This document shows, one piece after another, positions 23,314-36,053 of a stretch of 64,000 nt of DNA. The stretch's first letter is position 1; every line of letters starts with the position of its first letter. A program made the position numbers and the translations under genes. The notes below the pieces were generated by a model. It searched no databases. It had not been told where the DNA came from and saw nothing but the letters and a program-made list of their open reading frames with translations. Origin of the DNA: Protea cynaroides (Eukaryota > Streptophyta > Magnoliopsida > Proteales > Proteaceae); assembly GCA_028583415.1 (NCBI GenBank), contig CM053275.1:89646278-89710277 (forward strand), read 5' to 3'.

Positions 23314-24867
23314 TTATAATGCTAGCAAGAAAAAAAATATATATATATAAGAAAAACCAATAACCAATCACTTGGAGAAGAAAAAAATAGAATCCAAATT
23401 TCAGAGAAGAAAGATAAATATAAAAGTATATGAATAGTATATACTTTCTTTTTCCATTTAATAATTAACAGTTGAATGCAATCTTTATTTATTTTTAAAA
23501 TTGATTGTAAAATGAAGTAATATTTAATTACCAAATTTGAAATAATTTAGATTTAAATACATTATGATGTTAAGCAATGATTCACAAATATATGTTCAAA
23601 ATGTTTTACTTATGGAGCCTAGTTAAATGTTTAGATAAAACCTCTATAATTACCATTAAAAATGAGGATTGATGCCCAACCTGTAATGTTGTCATGTGGA
23701 TTGAAACTGCCATCGATATAGCTACTGGGATACTTGGATAATGAGGATGTTGACAAGAGTGGGAGTGTAATGCAGCCGGGGGTGGAGATGGATGATGGCT
23801 GATATCACATTCCCATTTGGTGATGTTGTGCAGTATTTTTCTAGGGGAAGAAACTCGTTTCAAGTTGAATAATCGATCAAACTAGTGATCCAATGGCCCG
23901 TTGGATCATGGCTGGAGGGATTGCACAATTGGAGATGTGTTCCTTCCCGCTTCCTCCAGAGGGGTTATGTGATGCGTCACTAGACAGAAGACAAGGGGGG
24001 GAGCGGGTGGGTTGTTTATAGGATGAAAGGAGAGAAGATTGCAATGAATGCTTTGGCAAATGTCTTAAGAATTGTTTCAAATTGTATTACTATTATGTCA
24101 TTCTCAATACCCGTCATTATCTTGCGTGTTTTTTCAAGTAACATGTGAAATGACAATATTTTACCCTCTGATTAAAAAAAAAATGTTGGGTTAATGTTAT
24201 TGATTATCAATACATGTATAAAGATTTTATTTATTTTGCCACATGGATAGTGTGTCCATTTAAACCGTTTGATAGAGATGGAATGGTCTTCTATAACCAC
24301 GTGTCAAATTTCGGATATGAATCAATCAAATACCTCCTTGGATTGACATTCATTTTGGTAGATGATGTGTCTATTCCACAGTTGGGTAGAGAGGACATGG
24401 TCTACAATAGCCATATGTCAAATTTCGGAGTTTAATTCAATCAAATACTTCTTTGGATTAGCATGCATTTTATGTATGATTATTTTGCACTCTCCCAACT
24501 ATGAGCAATAAGAAAGGGTTTAGATTAAAAAAACCATAAAAGTAAATAGCTTAGATTTGTCTTATGATTTTTGAAAATATCACATTCCATTTAAAGATGT
24601 AAACGGATCGAATATTTTTCGGATGTGATTAGGGATCCAGATACCCCCTAGTAAAAAATGTATTGCCTTAACATTTATGGATGTGAATCAAATCTAGATT
24701 CTTTGACTCTCTGTTCCTAACTTGTGTAATCTAGACCTTCCTCCCTAGTAGCTACAATTCGTTCTCAGTACACATCTTTCATTTATGATTATCTTTTCCT
24801 CTCTCTCTAGAATGTCTCGAATCTTTATTGGTTTACATCCCTAATTTCCAATGTTATATAAATAACA
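23314..24867. other. AT-rich intergenic DNA with a 114-bp direct repeat
   Basis: No gene is visible. At 24252-24480 two units of about 114 bp stand in tandem (shared blocks GTCAAATTTCGG at 24303 and 24417, then CAATCAAATAC and TTGGATT), with about 70-75 percent identity by eye. The stretch ends at TAACA (24863-24867), the left target duplication of the Copia element. Confidence 0.6.
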
Positions 24868-25268
24868 TATAAAATCTTTCTGATTTTATTATTATGGACA
24901 ACATTATCTTACTTGCCTATTATGACTGGTGGAAATCCAATCAAAGTTTGATTGATTATCTTTCCAATTATAAATCAAATCTATTTTATTATGGGATTGG
25001 AATAGATTTGAAATCCAAATCATTATAAATATGAAGCAGAGTCCCTATAGTCTCTCTCTGCGTGAAAACAAAAATATTCATACCTAAGGGAGAGGAGACT
25101 GTAGAAGATCTCTGTTGGGAATCAAGCAAAAGACAAGGGCGAAAAATAATATTCTATTAAGAGGTATGTCCCATCTCTTTTATTGATTATGTTATTACTT
25201 AAATGTATTTTATATTCCATACGAGATTCATTGAAATAAATTTTATTAAGATGAACGAAAATCCTACA
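24868..25268 (+). repeat. Copia 1 5' LTR (401 bp)
   Basis: Ends ...CCTACA. It contains about 39 bp near 25055-25085 (a TCTCTCTCTGCG region) that the 3' LTR lacks. Otherwise there are few differences from 36054-36415, so the insertion is not very old. Confidence 0.92.
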
Positions 25269-25269
25269 G

Positions 25270-25282
25270 TGGTATCAGAGCC
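25270..25282 (+). other. Primer-binding site, tRNA-iMet type
   Basis: TGGTATCAGAGCC, one base after the 5' LTR, is the standard plant Copia primer site complementary to the 3' end of initiator tRNA-Met. Confidence 0.92.
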
Positions 25283-25661
25283 ATCCCACATGGATTTAAA
25301 ATCATTGAGTATTGAAACATGAAGAAAATTCTTTTTAGTTTCCATTTGAATTTTTGGTGAAAAAGAAGAGATTTAAATAATCGAATAATTTTTTGACCTT
25401 AAAATTACAAGAAAAATATATCAATGTGTAGATATCCGTGAGACGGTCATGATGATATAAAAATCGTTGTCACTGGCCGCCGGACACGCCGGAGAAAGAA
25501 GGGAGTGAGATCCACTCGCTGGATTAAAAAAAAAAGGGGGGGCGACCGGGTTGACCCGAGACCGACCCGGCGTCAGAACCTCTACCTAGGTAACCCGGGC
25601 CGGTTAAACTTGATCCGAACCAAAAGTGATCCGGTTCAATCAAGTCGGGTTAACCCGACCT

Positions 25662-25810
25662 GGATTATGACCCGACCCAAATAAGGTGGAACGGGGGGGA
25701 CCCGATCTTGATTATGACCCGGCTTAAATAAGGCAAAAATGGGTCAAGATGACATGAATTATGATCCGACCCGAATAAGGTGGAAACGGGCCAGTCGACC
25801 CGAATTATGT
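25662..25810 (+). repeat. 47-bp tandem repeat in Copia 1 leader
   Basis: Units starting ATTATGACCCGACCC/ATTATGATCCGACCC at 25664, 25711, 25758 and 25804 have a period of 46-47 bp. They sit in a GC-rich CCCGACC/GGGTT block that extends from about 25550 to 25930. Confidence 0.8.
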
Positions 25811-26295
25811 TCCAAATTGGGGTGGATCGGGTTGACCTGGTTATGGGTTGGACCGGAGTTGAAGAAAATCGGACCAAACCCGATCTGGTTATATTGTGAC
25901 CAAACTGGCTCAATTCGAACCGAACCAAACCGACCAGACATGATTTTCTTATAAGGGCCTGTTTGTTTTCTGTTTTTAACAAAATAACATTAAACAATGA
26001 TTCTGTGAGCTAGGAAGGTCGGATTGACCTCTGGTTTATTTGGTTAGACTCCATTTTTAATGCTCTTCAATCTGATATATATTTTGGTACATTTTGATGC
26101 ATTGAAAAATATGTTATTATGAAAAAATGTCATATGGGAACTCGATTTGCAATGTTTTTGTAGATTTTTCTTAAAATTATTATACAAAATTGATTGATTG
26201 AGCTATTATGCATGTTTATATGGATGTTTAGACATGTTTAGTTGTGTAAATAAAACATTTATGATGTCCCACATGAGCTGCTAGTTGGGATTTGT

Positions 26296-27457
26296 TCATG
26301 TCATGGTGGAACTTGGTGTGACCACCAAAGTGGCAACCTGTTTCATTATGATGCGTTCAAATTCAAGAGTCTGTGTTTGTAAATGCTTTAGTTTGATAAT
26401 GTTTACCCAAAAGTGATATTTTCTAAGTTTATTCAAATTATAATTTATAGCTGTTATGTAAGGATTATGGTGTGACCACCAAAGTGGCAACCTTGGTTCT
26501 ATCATAATATGCTCAAATCTAGCATTTATTCATTTACAAACTATAGTAAAGGAAGTATAGTGTTCACCCAAATGTGACGTTATCTAAGATTATAAAGAAC
26601 GACATTGTCCACCCAAAGGTGGCGTTATCAAATATTACAAGGAAATCATGCACATGATTGAAAGATTGTGGCTTTAGGGGTCTTCATCCACCCAAAGGTG
26701 GTGAGATTTTCGGAAGTCATTATCTCTTCGCAGTTATGGCACAGATATTGAGAGGACCAGTGCATGCTTATCCCAAAGGATAAATGTGTAGTGCGGTTGA
26801 CTCTTAAGAAAAAAAATTGCTTATTAATGATGATCGACTAAGAGTTTTTTATTCACCCAAAGGTTATGAAATTTTCTGAAGCCATCATTCCTTGATAGTT
26901 TTGCCTGAATATCTAAGAGGACCAGTGCATGCTTATCCCAAATGATAAATGTGTAGTGCGGTTGACTCTTAATAAAAGAAATTACTTATTAAGGATGATC
27001 GACTGAGGGTTTTTCATTCACCCAAAGGTGATGAAATTTTAAAAAGCCATCATTCCTTTGAGGTTTTGCCTGGATATCTAAGAGGACCAGTGCATGCTTA
27101 TCCCAAAGGATAAATGTGTAGTGCGATTGACTCTTAAGAAAAGAAATTACTTATTAAGGATGATCGGCTGATGATTTTTCATTAATCCAAAGGTGATGAA
27201 ATTTTCTGAAGCCATCATTCCTGGCGGTTTTGCCTGGATATCTAAGAGGACCAGTGCATGCTTATCCCAAAGGATAAATGTGTAGTGCGATTGACTCTTA
27301 AGAAAAGAAATTACTTATTAAGGATTTTGGACTGAGGATTTTTTCAATCACCCAAAGGTGATGAAATTTGTCGAAGCCATCATTCCTTGGCGGTTCTGCC
27401 TGGATAGCTAAGAGGACCAGTGCATGCTTATCCCAAAGGATAAGTGTGTAGTGCGGT
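26296..27457 (+). repeat. Leader tandem repeats of Copia 1 (153-bp and 165-bp units)
   Basis: First, two units that share GTGTGACCACCAAAGTGGCA start near 26317 and 26470. Then five units of about 165 bp are marked by GAGGACCAGTGCATGCTTAT at 26752, 26917, 27082, 27246 and 27412. Each of these also holds CACCCAAAGGTGATGAAATT-type and GTGTAGTGCGGTTGACTC blocks. CCACCAAAGTGG and CACCCAAAGGTG are small palindromes that could fold in RNA. The array lies between PBS and gag; no long frame runs through it. Confidence 0.92.
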
Positions 27458-29823
27458 TGTAAGACCCGCACTCTGAAAACCCGGTCTAAACCTTGGTTTT
27501 GTGTCGTGACAGGTCTTCCGATCATCACCGAGCCAGACGGGGCAAGCGGATAACAAACAGGTACGAAATCGGACCGAAGTCGACCAATTATACCTGGTTT
27601 TAGGTATACCGGTCGATGGTACCGGATGATGGTACCGGTCGACCGGTATGGCCTGCACAGCTATGTGCGGGAATTTGGAAATTTGTCTCTGCGGGTCCCA
27701 CTTTCCTGATTTCGAATCCTAGAAGTTTCCTAATCCTAGTAGGGTTACTAAACCCTATTTCTAGCCTATAAATACACCCTTAAACCCCTCAAATCATTTC
27801 CATTGTCTTTCACAAACCCTAGAGAAGAGAAAGAGCTTGGAGAGGAGAAGGAGCTAGGAAGAAGAAGGAGGTGCCGCCATTACCGTTTGACGAAGCTCTC
27901 GCTACACCTGTCAACGGTAAGTGTTTGGATCCATCTTCTTACCCTATGTTAGTTATGTGGGTGGATCAATACCATGCAAAGTAGGTATTGATCTAAAACC
28001 CTAGATTGGCCAATAAACCCTAAGTTGCCGTCAAACCCTAGATTCGAGTTTAGAGATGATATTCATCGAAACGAGACTTGAATGAGTTAGGGATAGCTCT
28101 AACTCAAAGCCTAGACTTAGAATGGATAGGAGAAACCCTGAAAATCTGTGGAGGATGATCGACGGCAGTCGAAGAACCCATGTATGGTCTTCCGGAGACA
28201 TACGCGTCGACTATACCGGTTGCACGTAGTGCGACCGGGTATGTTGCGACCGCTACCTCTCGGGAGGTTATACGTGGGGACCGGCTGACCATACCGGTCG
28301 CCAGTCTTTCCCACAGAGCTGCGACCGGTACATGCCACCGGTCAGCTCTGTGAGGGTATTTTGTGATCTCTGTTGGTTCCCGACCGACATGAAACCTTAA
28401 ATAATATATTCTAATGAAACCCTAATATTATGTAGGACGCTGTGACTTATCGTTTGGATCTTGTGACGTGGAGCAAGTAATCGAACGAGCGTCAGGTAAG
28501 GGAATCTGACCTAAACCTAATAATTAATGGACAGTAAATCGTTGTTAATCATTGTATATCTATGATGTGATGTTTGTGCATATTCACATGCCATCCTTTA
28601 CTTTCAGCTATTATTATTGTTCATGCATTCATAGGATGTGATTGTTAGGCATGTGATTGTTTTCGTTGGTGTGTGGAGTGGGGCATGGGCCTGGGATCGC
28701 TCTTCACACTGGCACCTTTTGTAGTATTCTATCTTAACATGCTTGGTACGGATAGGGTATCAGGGGAAGATCGTGGTACGTTGGTCTCCGATATTGATGT
28801 TGTCCCGACCATCGTTGGGTGGTACTCGAGGATTCCGAGTCGACGCCGCCTTGTCCACGATGCTTTAGCTCTATCTCTATGCCGTAGGGTGTCGTGTTGG
28901 GATAGGGCCTACCGCGTATTGTTTCTATCCTAGTGGGTTAGTTGCGGATAGGGTATCGGGGGAGGTGAGGTTTAGGAGGTCTCCGGCCCGGCCCTGCCCG
29001 CTCTAGCTCTATCTCTATGCCGTGAGACGGCTGTCTTTGGGATAGAGCATACATTGTTGACATATAGGATTGGTTAGTTGCGAGCCCGGGTTTGCGAGCC
29101 CGGCCGATAGGGGCTTAGGTACTGGGTATGGGTAGAGTATCGGGGGAGGTGCGGGTATACCTTAGCTCTATCTCTATTCCATGATGGGTGTATGTGGGTT
29201 GGTGGTTGTGTGATTCTTGTGCGACGCCACACACTCGTGTATAGAGGTGCGGGGGCCACCAAACCTTTCTATAGCACATTGCAAACTTAAAACCGGACCA
29301 CAACATAAAAATGATTGTTACTCATGCATAATCTTGTGAAACCGTCCGATTGCCTTCTTGGAGGCGTTGTGTGCTCACCCTTTGTATATACATTGTTTTA
29401 GATCCGGATGCGAAGGTTATACCGTGGACGATTACGTAAACGCTCCGGCATATGGTGGTGTCTGCGGTGTTGGATGTACAGGCGGGACGGGGCGAGCATG
29501 ACGCTTCATGCGAGTGCCCTTTCTGCGTGTACTGTGATGGATTTTATTTAGTCGTTTCAGTTATTTTTGTTTGATATTAAGTGATGTAAAAGATTATTAT
29601 TTTATGTTTGAATTTGAATAATGGGATATTTATTTAAATTATCAATAGATACTCGGTTCATTCTATTTAAAGTCTTCCATTTGTATATTTATATTCTGAT
29701 TGTGGTTATGTGTAATTGGTTTGTTTGGGTGGACACGGCCTATTCGAGATCCTGGTGTGAACCGTTGGTTCAATGACGGTTCACTCACACCGTTCTGGTT
29801 GGATCAGAATTTGGGGTGTGACA
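27458..29823 (+). mobile_element. Solo LTR 1, TGTAAGACCC...GTGTGACA family (2,366 bp)
   Basis: It begins TGTAAGACCCGCAC and ends GGGTGTGACA, with a perfect 5-bp duplication GCGGT at 27453-27457 and 29824-29828. It sits in the last unit of the leader repeat. TG...CA ends, length and lack of coding capacity make it a solo LTR, probably Gypsy. Short unique blocks (AGCTCTATCTCTAT; GATTGGTTAGTTGCGAGCCC) recur in the second copy at 31105-33376. Confidence 0.88.
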
Positions 29824-29972
29824 GCGGTTGACTCTTAGGAAGGAGAAATAATGACCTCCATTTTACTGTGGTTTAATGATTTATTTATTTCTTTGATATA
29901 CATATCAGTGTTGGATATATTAATTGTATACATGTTTTAAATATAAACTCATATAGTAAATTTTATCTTAGG

Positions 29973-30739
29973 ATGTCGATACCTGCAAATGTATTAGCCT
30001 CTCTACCTGTGTTGACTAGTTCGAATTACCAAAAAAGGGTATGAGGCAGTGGAAACCCAACTCAACGTGTCGGATATGGACTTAGCTCTCAGAGAGGAAA
30101 AACCTGCTCCTATCACTCCTGAGAGCTCTCCCACTCAGATTCTAAAAATAGAGATGTGGGAAGCTTCTAATCGAAAATCTCTATTCTTGATGAAAAATTC
30201 TGTTTCTGAATCTCTTTGTGGTAGTATCCAGATGAAAGATACTGCCAAAGAATATATGAAAGAGATACAGACGAAATTTAATAAATTAGTCTATTGGCAG
30301 CCTTAACTGGAGCAAGGTTTGATGCAAATGGCAGTATTCGAGAACACATACTCGAATTGGTTGAAAAACAAAAAAAAAGAAAAAAAAAAGGGAAAGACTA
30401 AAGGGGCTAGGAACCTCTTTAGATGATGACTTTTTTATTTATCTTGCCTTGACTTTTCTCCCAAATGAATATAGTTAGGTTCATGTATCTTACAATACTC
30501 AGAAAGACAATTGGAGTTTGGACGATCTGATTTTCTTTTGCTCTCAAGAAGAGGATAGATTGAAAAAGAAGAAACCTAAGAGTGCAAATTTAGTTCAGCA
30601 CAAACCTTTTACTAAAAAAAAAAAAAAAAAAAAAAAAAGAAAGGGAAATGGAGGTGTAGGACCTCAGAAGAAGAAAAAGTTTTTCAAAAAGAAAAATGAA
30701 AAACCCTATGATAAAACATATATCTCAAAAAGAAAATGA
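29973..30739 (+). pseudogene. Copia 1 gag, broken
   Basis: The start MSIPANVLASLPVLTSSNYQ is the Tnt1-like gag N terminus, stopped at residue 23. Frame-shifted continuation gives LALREEKPAPITP, the usual gag block, and KDTAKEYMKEIQTKF. Another shift leads to a Lys-rich C-terminal part (30518-30739) swollen by an A-run at 30617-30638. The CCHC zinc knuckle is missing. Confidence 0.85.
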
Positions 30740-30843
30740 TGATAAGAAAGACTTGAATGGTGTTGAGTTGCCGAAAGAAGGAGTAGGACTCTAAAAAACA
30801 TGATGAGAAGTATGATAAGTAACACCAATCTTCCAGATTTTCT

Positions 30844-31104
30844 GTGGGAGAAGCTCTGAAAACTGTCACTTACATACTCAATAGGGTGCCAAGTAAATCT
30901 GTTCCCAAAATACCTTTTGAGCTATGGACTGGTAAAAAATCGAGCTTGAATCATCTACATGTTTGGGGATGCAGAAAAGAAGTCAGATTATATAATCCTC
31001 ATGAAAAAGTTATGGATCCAAGGACAATCAGTTGCCATTTTATTGACTATCATACTAGATCCAAGGGATTTAGATTTTACTGTCCCAGTTCTACTAATCG
31101 GATA
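30844..31104 (+). pseudogene. Copia 1 integrase C-terminal fragment
   Basis: The frame EALKTVTYILNRVPSKSVP followed by PFELWTGKKSSLNHLHVWGC is the C-terminal part of the Copia integrase core and its following GKGSY-like region. The DDE catalytic residues and the protease lie in the deleted part between gag and this fragment. Solo LTR 2 interrupts it after ...CPSSTNRI. Confidence 0.88.
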
Positions 31105-33376
31105 TGTAAGACCCGTATCAAACTAATCCGGTCTTACCACCTTGAACCAGGTCTACCCATCATGGATGAGCCAAATGGACCAAGTGCGTGAAGGAGATCA
31201 CGATCCCAGGTATTAAACTGACCCAAAAACACTTAAATTAAGCGGAGGGTTGTATACCCAGTAAGGGAGGGTCAGACCCCCCAAGACAGAAGTCAGACCC
31301 CCAGTTTTACATGGGGGGTCAGACACTTTAGGAACCAGGGGTCGACGGGATCTCCGACCCCCCTATCGACCCCCGGTACTCGGTAAATCTGAAAATTAGG
31401 AAAGTTTTCTAATTTCGATGGGATTCCTTCCAAATCTCAATGGGACTTATTTTAAAAGTTTCTACTCTATAAATAGGACATCCCTAAGCCTCTTTTACTC
31501 CTTTTACAACCCTAATTGAATTGAGATAAAGAGAAGAGAAGGAAGAGAAGAGGAAGAGAAGGAAATAAGAGAAGAAAGCAAAAAGGAGAAGAGTTGCAGA
31601 GAAGGAGTATTATTCTCAGGTATTGATACTAGTTCCATGAGTTTTTAAAAACCTTAGGGTAGATAATGAAGAGAGTATGATCTTGGAGAAACCCAAACCA
31701 TCAACTCATGGTTAGGTTCTCATGGAAAACAATGGGAAAAATCATGAAAGCCATATAGGTGAATGAATCATGATTCTAGACTATAGAACATGTGCGGAAT
31801 GGACTATAGGAGCAAGCCATAGGACCCCAAACTCGAAGAATGGACTGAAGGAAGAAAATCAACCAAAACCCACAAGGGGTCGCATGGGGGGTCGATGGCC
31901 AATCGACTCTACTAGACCCTGAGCATCGACCCCCAGTGTTCGGGAAGCCCAGAATAAGGGTGGTCGCACCCAGGGTCGATCATTACTCCGACCCTACATC
32001 CGACCCCCAATTAACAGAATGATTTTTAAATTCAGAATTAATTCTAATTAAATTTTATCGACTTTGTTAGGTCTTCTAGCAATATAATAACAATATAAAG
32101 GTGATCTTAAAGCTTGTAAGAGGATTTATTAGCAAGCTAAGGTGAGGAAACAGAACTCTAAACTAATTGGTTAATAACAAACTGTTTTCTCTTTTCTTGA
32201 GGCTATGCTTGATCCTATGCGAATATGTTTGTAATGTGCATACAACATGTCATCCAATATTTCTATTATTTATTCATGCATATTTACCTTATTGTTTATA
32301 ACATGATGATGATGATGATGATGATAGGAATAGGCATGTGAATGTATGTGTGTGGTTGGTGTACTTGATGCGAGTGAGTATCAGGGGGGTGTCATAGGTT
32401 GGGCCTCATCACTCTAGCTCTATCTCTAACTCAAGTCTTGTGCATTAGGATCGTCGTATCGCCATTACTTTAGCAGAACTATTACGTCGTAGAGCATCAG
32501 GGGAGGTGGTCTCGGTCCTTGTAGTCTCTGACTCTACTGGGGGGCCTTAGCTCTATCTCTATGGACGTTCTGAGGGATGCTGGGGTGAGGCCTTGGATAC
32601 ACTTTTTGGCATTAGGATTGGTTAGTTGCGAGCCCAGTTTGCAGCCCTCGCCAGTAGGGGCTTACGTGTTGGTATGACACTGTACAACAATAAACGTTAA
32701 CCTTTGTTGTACAATGTTCATGAATTGGGTGCTTGTGAGTCGACGATAAACGTTACCTTCGGGCGGCGTCACACACTTGTGTATAGAGGCGGGGTCAATA
32801 AACGTTAACATTTGACTACCTAAACCTTTCTATTGCATATTGCAAACTTTAAACCAGACCAAAGATATGAATTAACTGCATGCATATGTATTGTTGCATT
32901 GTTTTGTTTGCTCACTGAGCCATGATGTGTGCTCACCCCCTCGACGTCGAATATTTTTAGTTGATGATGCAGGTACTACCGTCGAAGATTATGTAAATGC
33001 TCCAGTGTATGGTCACGTGACGGCGATGGAAGTTGAAGATGAAGTGGATGCACATGACTCCTCTTGCGAGTGCAACTCATGTGTATTCGATTAGATTTCT
33101 AGCTTTCTTTATTTGGATTTAATAAAGACATGTATTTGATATTTATTTATGTCTTAGTTGATACAGAATAATTTGCTATTTAAATATTAATATCACAGTA
33201 GATTCTCAGTTCATTTTACTATAAGACTTCCGCTATTGTGTATTTACTCTGATTATGAATGTGGATGTATGAGGTTTAGATAAAACGGATTCCGCTTGTC
33301 CGAGATCCTGGTTGAACCGTTGGTTTGCTAGCGGTTTATCACACCATTCTGAAGTGTGCGAAATTAGGGTGTGACA
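31105..33376 (+). mobile_element. Solo LTR 2, same family as 27458-29823 (2,272 bp)
   Basis: It begins TGTAAGACCCGTATC and ends GGGTGTGACA. The flanks are GGATA and TAATA, an imperfect 5-bp duplication. Integrase coding sequence continues across it (TNRI before, VETAHAKFIED after). It shares the family blocks of solo LTR 1 and is equally non-coding. It carries an (ATG)n run at about 32304-32327 and several copies of ATAAACGTTAACNTTTG-like sequence. Confidence 0.85.
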
Positions 33377-35280
33377 TAATAGTTGAGACTGCTCATGCCA
33401 AATTCATTGAAGACTCCTGTGAATTAGTGGAACCAAGAAGCTTGAAATTTGATGAAGTCCTTGTATTTCATAATTCAGTGATTCCCAACACTATTGTGCC
33501 TACTGTTATGCATCCCTTGGTCCCACAAATGGTAGAGCAATTTACGGTGACTGAGGTACCTGATCCACCCGCGACACCAGTGTTGATTGCAGAACTTGAA
33601 GAGATGGTCAGAAGATCTACTAGACAATGCAAGAGTGCTATTTATTCTGACTACATTTTTTTCTTGACTGAAGAAGAATTTGACATTGGTCAAGCAATAG
33701 ATCCCTCTAGTTTTGAGGATGCCATGAATAGCTCTAATGCACTAAAATGGTTGGAAGCTATGAAAGATGAATTGTCATCCATGGCTAACAACGGTGTTTG
33801 GACGCTTGTAGATTTATTTAATTCTTGTAAACCCATAGGCTCCAGATGGATTTTCAAGACTAAGTGTGACTCCAGGGGAAGAATTGAGCGCTACAAGACC
33901 AGGCTAGTAGCTAAGGGATTCACACAGAGGGAGGGAGTTAACTTAAATGAGACATTTTCTCTAGTCTCCTCGAATGATTCCTTCAGAGTTATTATGACGT
34001 TTGTGGCTCATTATGATCTAGAATTACATCAGATGGATGTCAAAATAGCCTTTTTGAATGGAGACTTGATTGAGGAAGTTTACATGGGCCAACCAAAAGG
34101 TTTTGAGGTACAAGGTAAGGAAGGAATGGTTTGTAAGCTCAACAAATCCATTTATGGTCTCAAACAAGCTTCTAGACAATGGTATCTAACGTTCCATCAG
34201 ATTATATCCTCTTTTGGTTTTGTTGAGAGTGCTATTGATCAATGCATTTATCACAAAATCAGTGGGAGCAAGTTCATTTTTCTGGTGTTGTATGTAGATG
34301 ACATTTTGCTTGCCAGTAGAGATTTGGGTTTGCTTGCAAAGACCAAGCGATTTCTGTCAGAGAATTTTGAAATGAAAGATATGGGTGAGGGTTCTTTTGT
34401 CCTCGGTATTGAAATCAGTCATGATAGAAGGCGTAGACTATTGAGATTATCTCAAAGGACTTATATTGATCGTGTACTCAAGAGATTCAATATGTCAAAC
34501 TGTTTAGCTGGTGAGACACCCATCAGCAAGGGAGACAAGTTAAATAAGACCCAGTGCCCTTGGAATGAGATTGAAAGAAGGTCTATGACTGATAAGCCTT
34601 ATGCATCTGCTGTAGGGAGCCTTATGTATTCACAGGTTTGCACTCGTCCTGATATCGCTTTTGCAGTGAATGTTTTAGGACGTTTTCAGTCAAATGTAGG
34701 TTTGGCTTACTGGACAGCTGTGAAGAAAGTCTTGCGATATTTATAGAGGACAAGATTATATGCTTACCTATGACAACAATGATACCCTTGAGATTGTGGG
34801 TTATTTTGATACAGATTACAGTGGATGCCCTGATGACAAGAAATCTACTTCAGGATACATCTTTATGATGGCTGGAGGAGCTATTTCCTGTAAGAGTGTG
34901 AAACAAACAATTTTAGCACTTCTACTATGGAGGCAGAGGTCGTGGCATTGTTCGAAGCCACGAAGCAGACAATCTGGCTGAGAAATTTTATTTCTGGTTT
35001 GAATATTGTGGAAATCATCTTCAGACCATTATTAGTGTATTGTGATAATCAGTCAGCTATATCTTTCTCTAAAAATAATCAGAGGACTGGTGCTTCAAAG
35101 CATATTGATATCAAGTATCTGTTAATAAAGGAAAAAATTGATGATAATCACATCATTGTAGAAAAGATCTCGACGGTAGATATGGTTGCTGATCCATTGA
35201 CAATAACTCTACGAGTGAGAATCTTCAAGGATCATGTTTCTTGCATGGGCATAATCGAATCTTTTGATCTAATTTTATAA
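33377..35280 (+). pseudogene. Copia 1 reverse transcriptase and RNase H, broken
   Basis: The frame opens directly after solo LTR 2. The RT shows ALKWLEAMKDEL, WIFKTKCDSRG, QMDVKIAFLNGDL and the active-site block LYVDDILLASRD (about 34287-34320), then a TAG at 34744 in place of a conserved Gln codon. RNase H continues at 34748 (DTDYSGCPDDKKSTSGY), shifts frame near 34920 (MEAEVVALFEATKQTIWLRN, then YCDNQSAISFSKN and KHIDIKYLLIKEKI) and ends at 35280. The YVDD box is intact, but the stop and the shift prevent a full product. Confidence 0.92.
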
Positions 35281-35409
35281 AAATCATATATTTACATTGA
35301 TACTTTATTGTATTGTTTTGTCTGTGGTTTTTATGGACATAGTGATTAATACAATTGTTTCTTTTCATGATTTAGCATTTGCACTCTTGTTAGTCTGAAT
35401 GAAAGTTTT

Positions 35410-35880
35410 ATTTAACTTGTTAAGTCACAAAAGACAGTATTACGTCAGAACACAAAATACAGTATTAAACCATGACCCAAAAGACAGTATTAAGCCAAGT
35501 CTCAAAAGACAGTATCAAACCAGAACACAAAATACAGTATTAAGTCAGGACTCAAAAGACAGTATTAAGCCAAGTCTCAAAAAACAGTATTAAACCAAAA
35601 CACAAAATGCAGTATTAAACCAGAACCCAAAAGACAGTATTAAGCCAAGTCTCAGAAGACAGTATTAAGCCAGATCACAAAAGACAGTATTAAGCCATGA
35701 CCCAAAAGGCAGTATTAAGCCAAGTCTCAAAAGACAGTATTAAGCCAGAACACAAAAGACAGTATTAAGCCAAGACCCAAAAGACAGTATTAAGCCAAGT
35801 CTCAGAATGCGGTATTAAGTCAAAAACATAAAGGCGGTATTAAGTAAAGTTTCAAAGGCGGTAAGCCAATGTCAAATATA
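35410..35880 (+). repeat. 25-bp minisatellite in Copia 1 3' UTR
   Basis: About 18 units of 25 bp share AGACAGTATTAAGCCA; the variable ends alternate between AAGTCTCAAA and GAACACAAA forms, giving a higher-order 50- or 75-bp pattern. The array lies between the RNase H stop and the 3' LTR and decays at its right end (GGCGGTATTAAG). Confidence 0.93.
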
Positions 35881-36053
35881 AACAATATGTTTGTAATAAC
35901 AGAAAGTTGTATGCCGTATAATTGAGGTGTATCTTTGTTCAAAGTATTGTGGGAAGGAAGGAGGTTTGAGATAATCCGATTTTTAATTAATGGTTTCCAT
36001 TGTCACACTAGTTTTTAACAGTCTTGTGGAATAATGTAGTCCAAGTGGAAGAT

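Noticed and set aside
25739..25997. Frames on both strands in the CCCGACC-rich block
   Set aside because: They derive from the 47-bp tandem repeat in the Copia leader and end within it.
33325..33376. Met at 33325 as start of the Copia polyprotein
   Set aside because: These bases belong to the end of solo LTR 2; the Copia frame resumes only at 33377 as a continuation of integrase.
35410..35880. Regular 25-bp repeats that look CRISPR-like
   Set aside because: Units are contiguous with no unique spacers, lie in the 3' UTR of a plant Copia element and are degenerate; this is a minisatellite.
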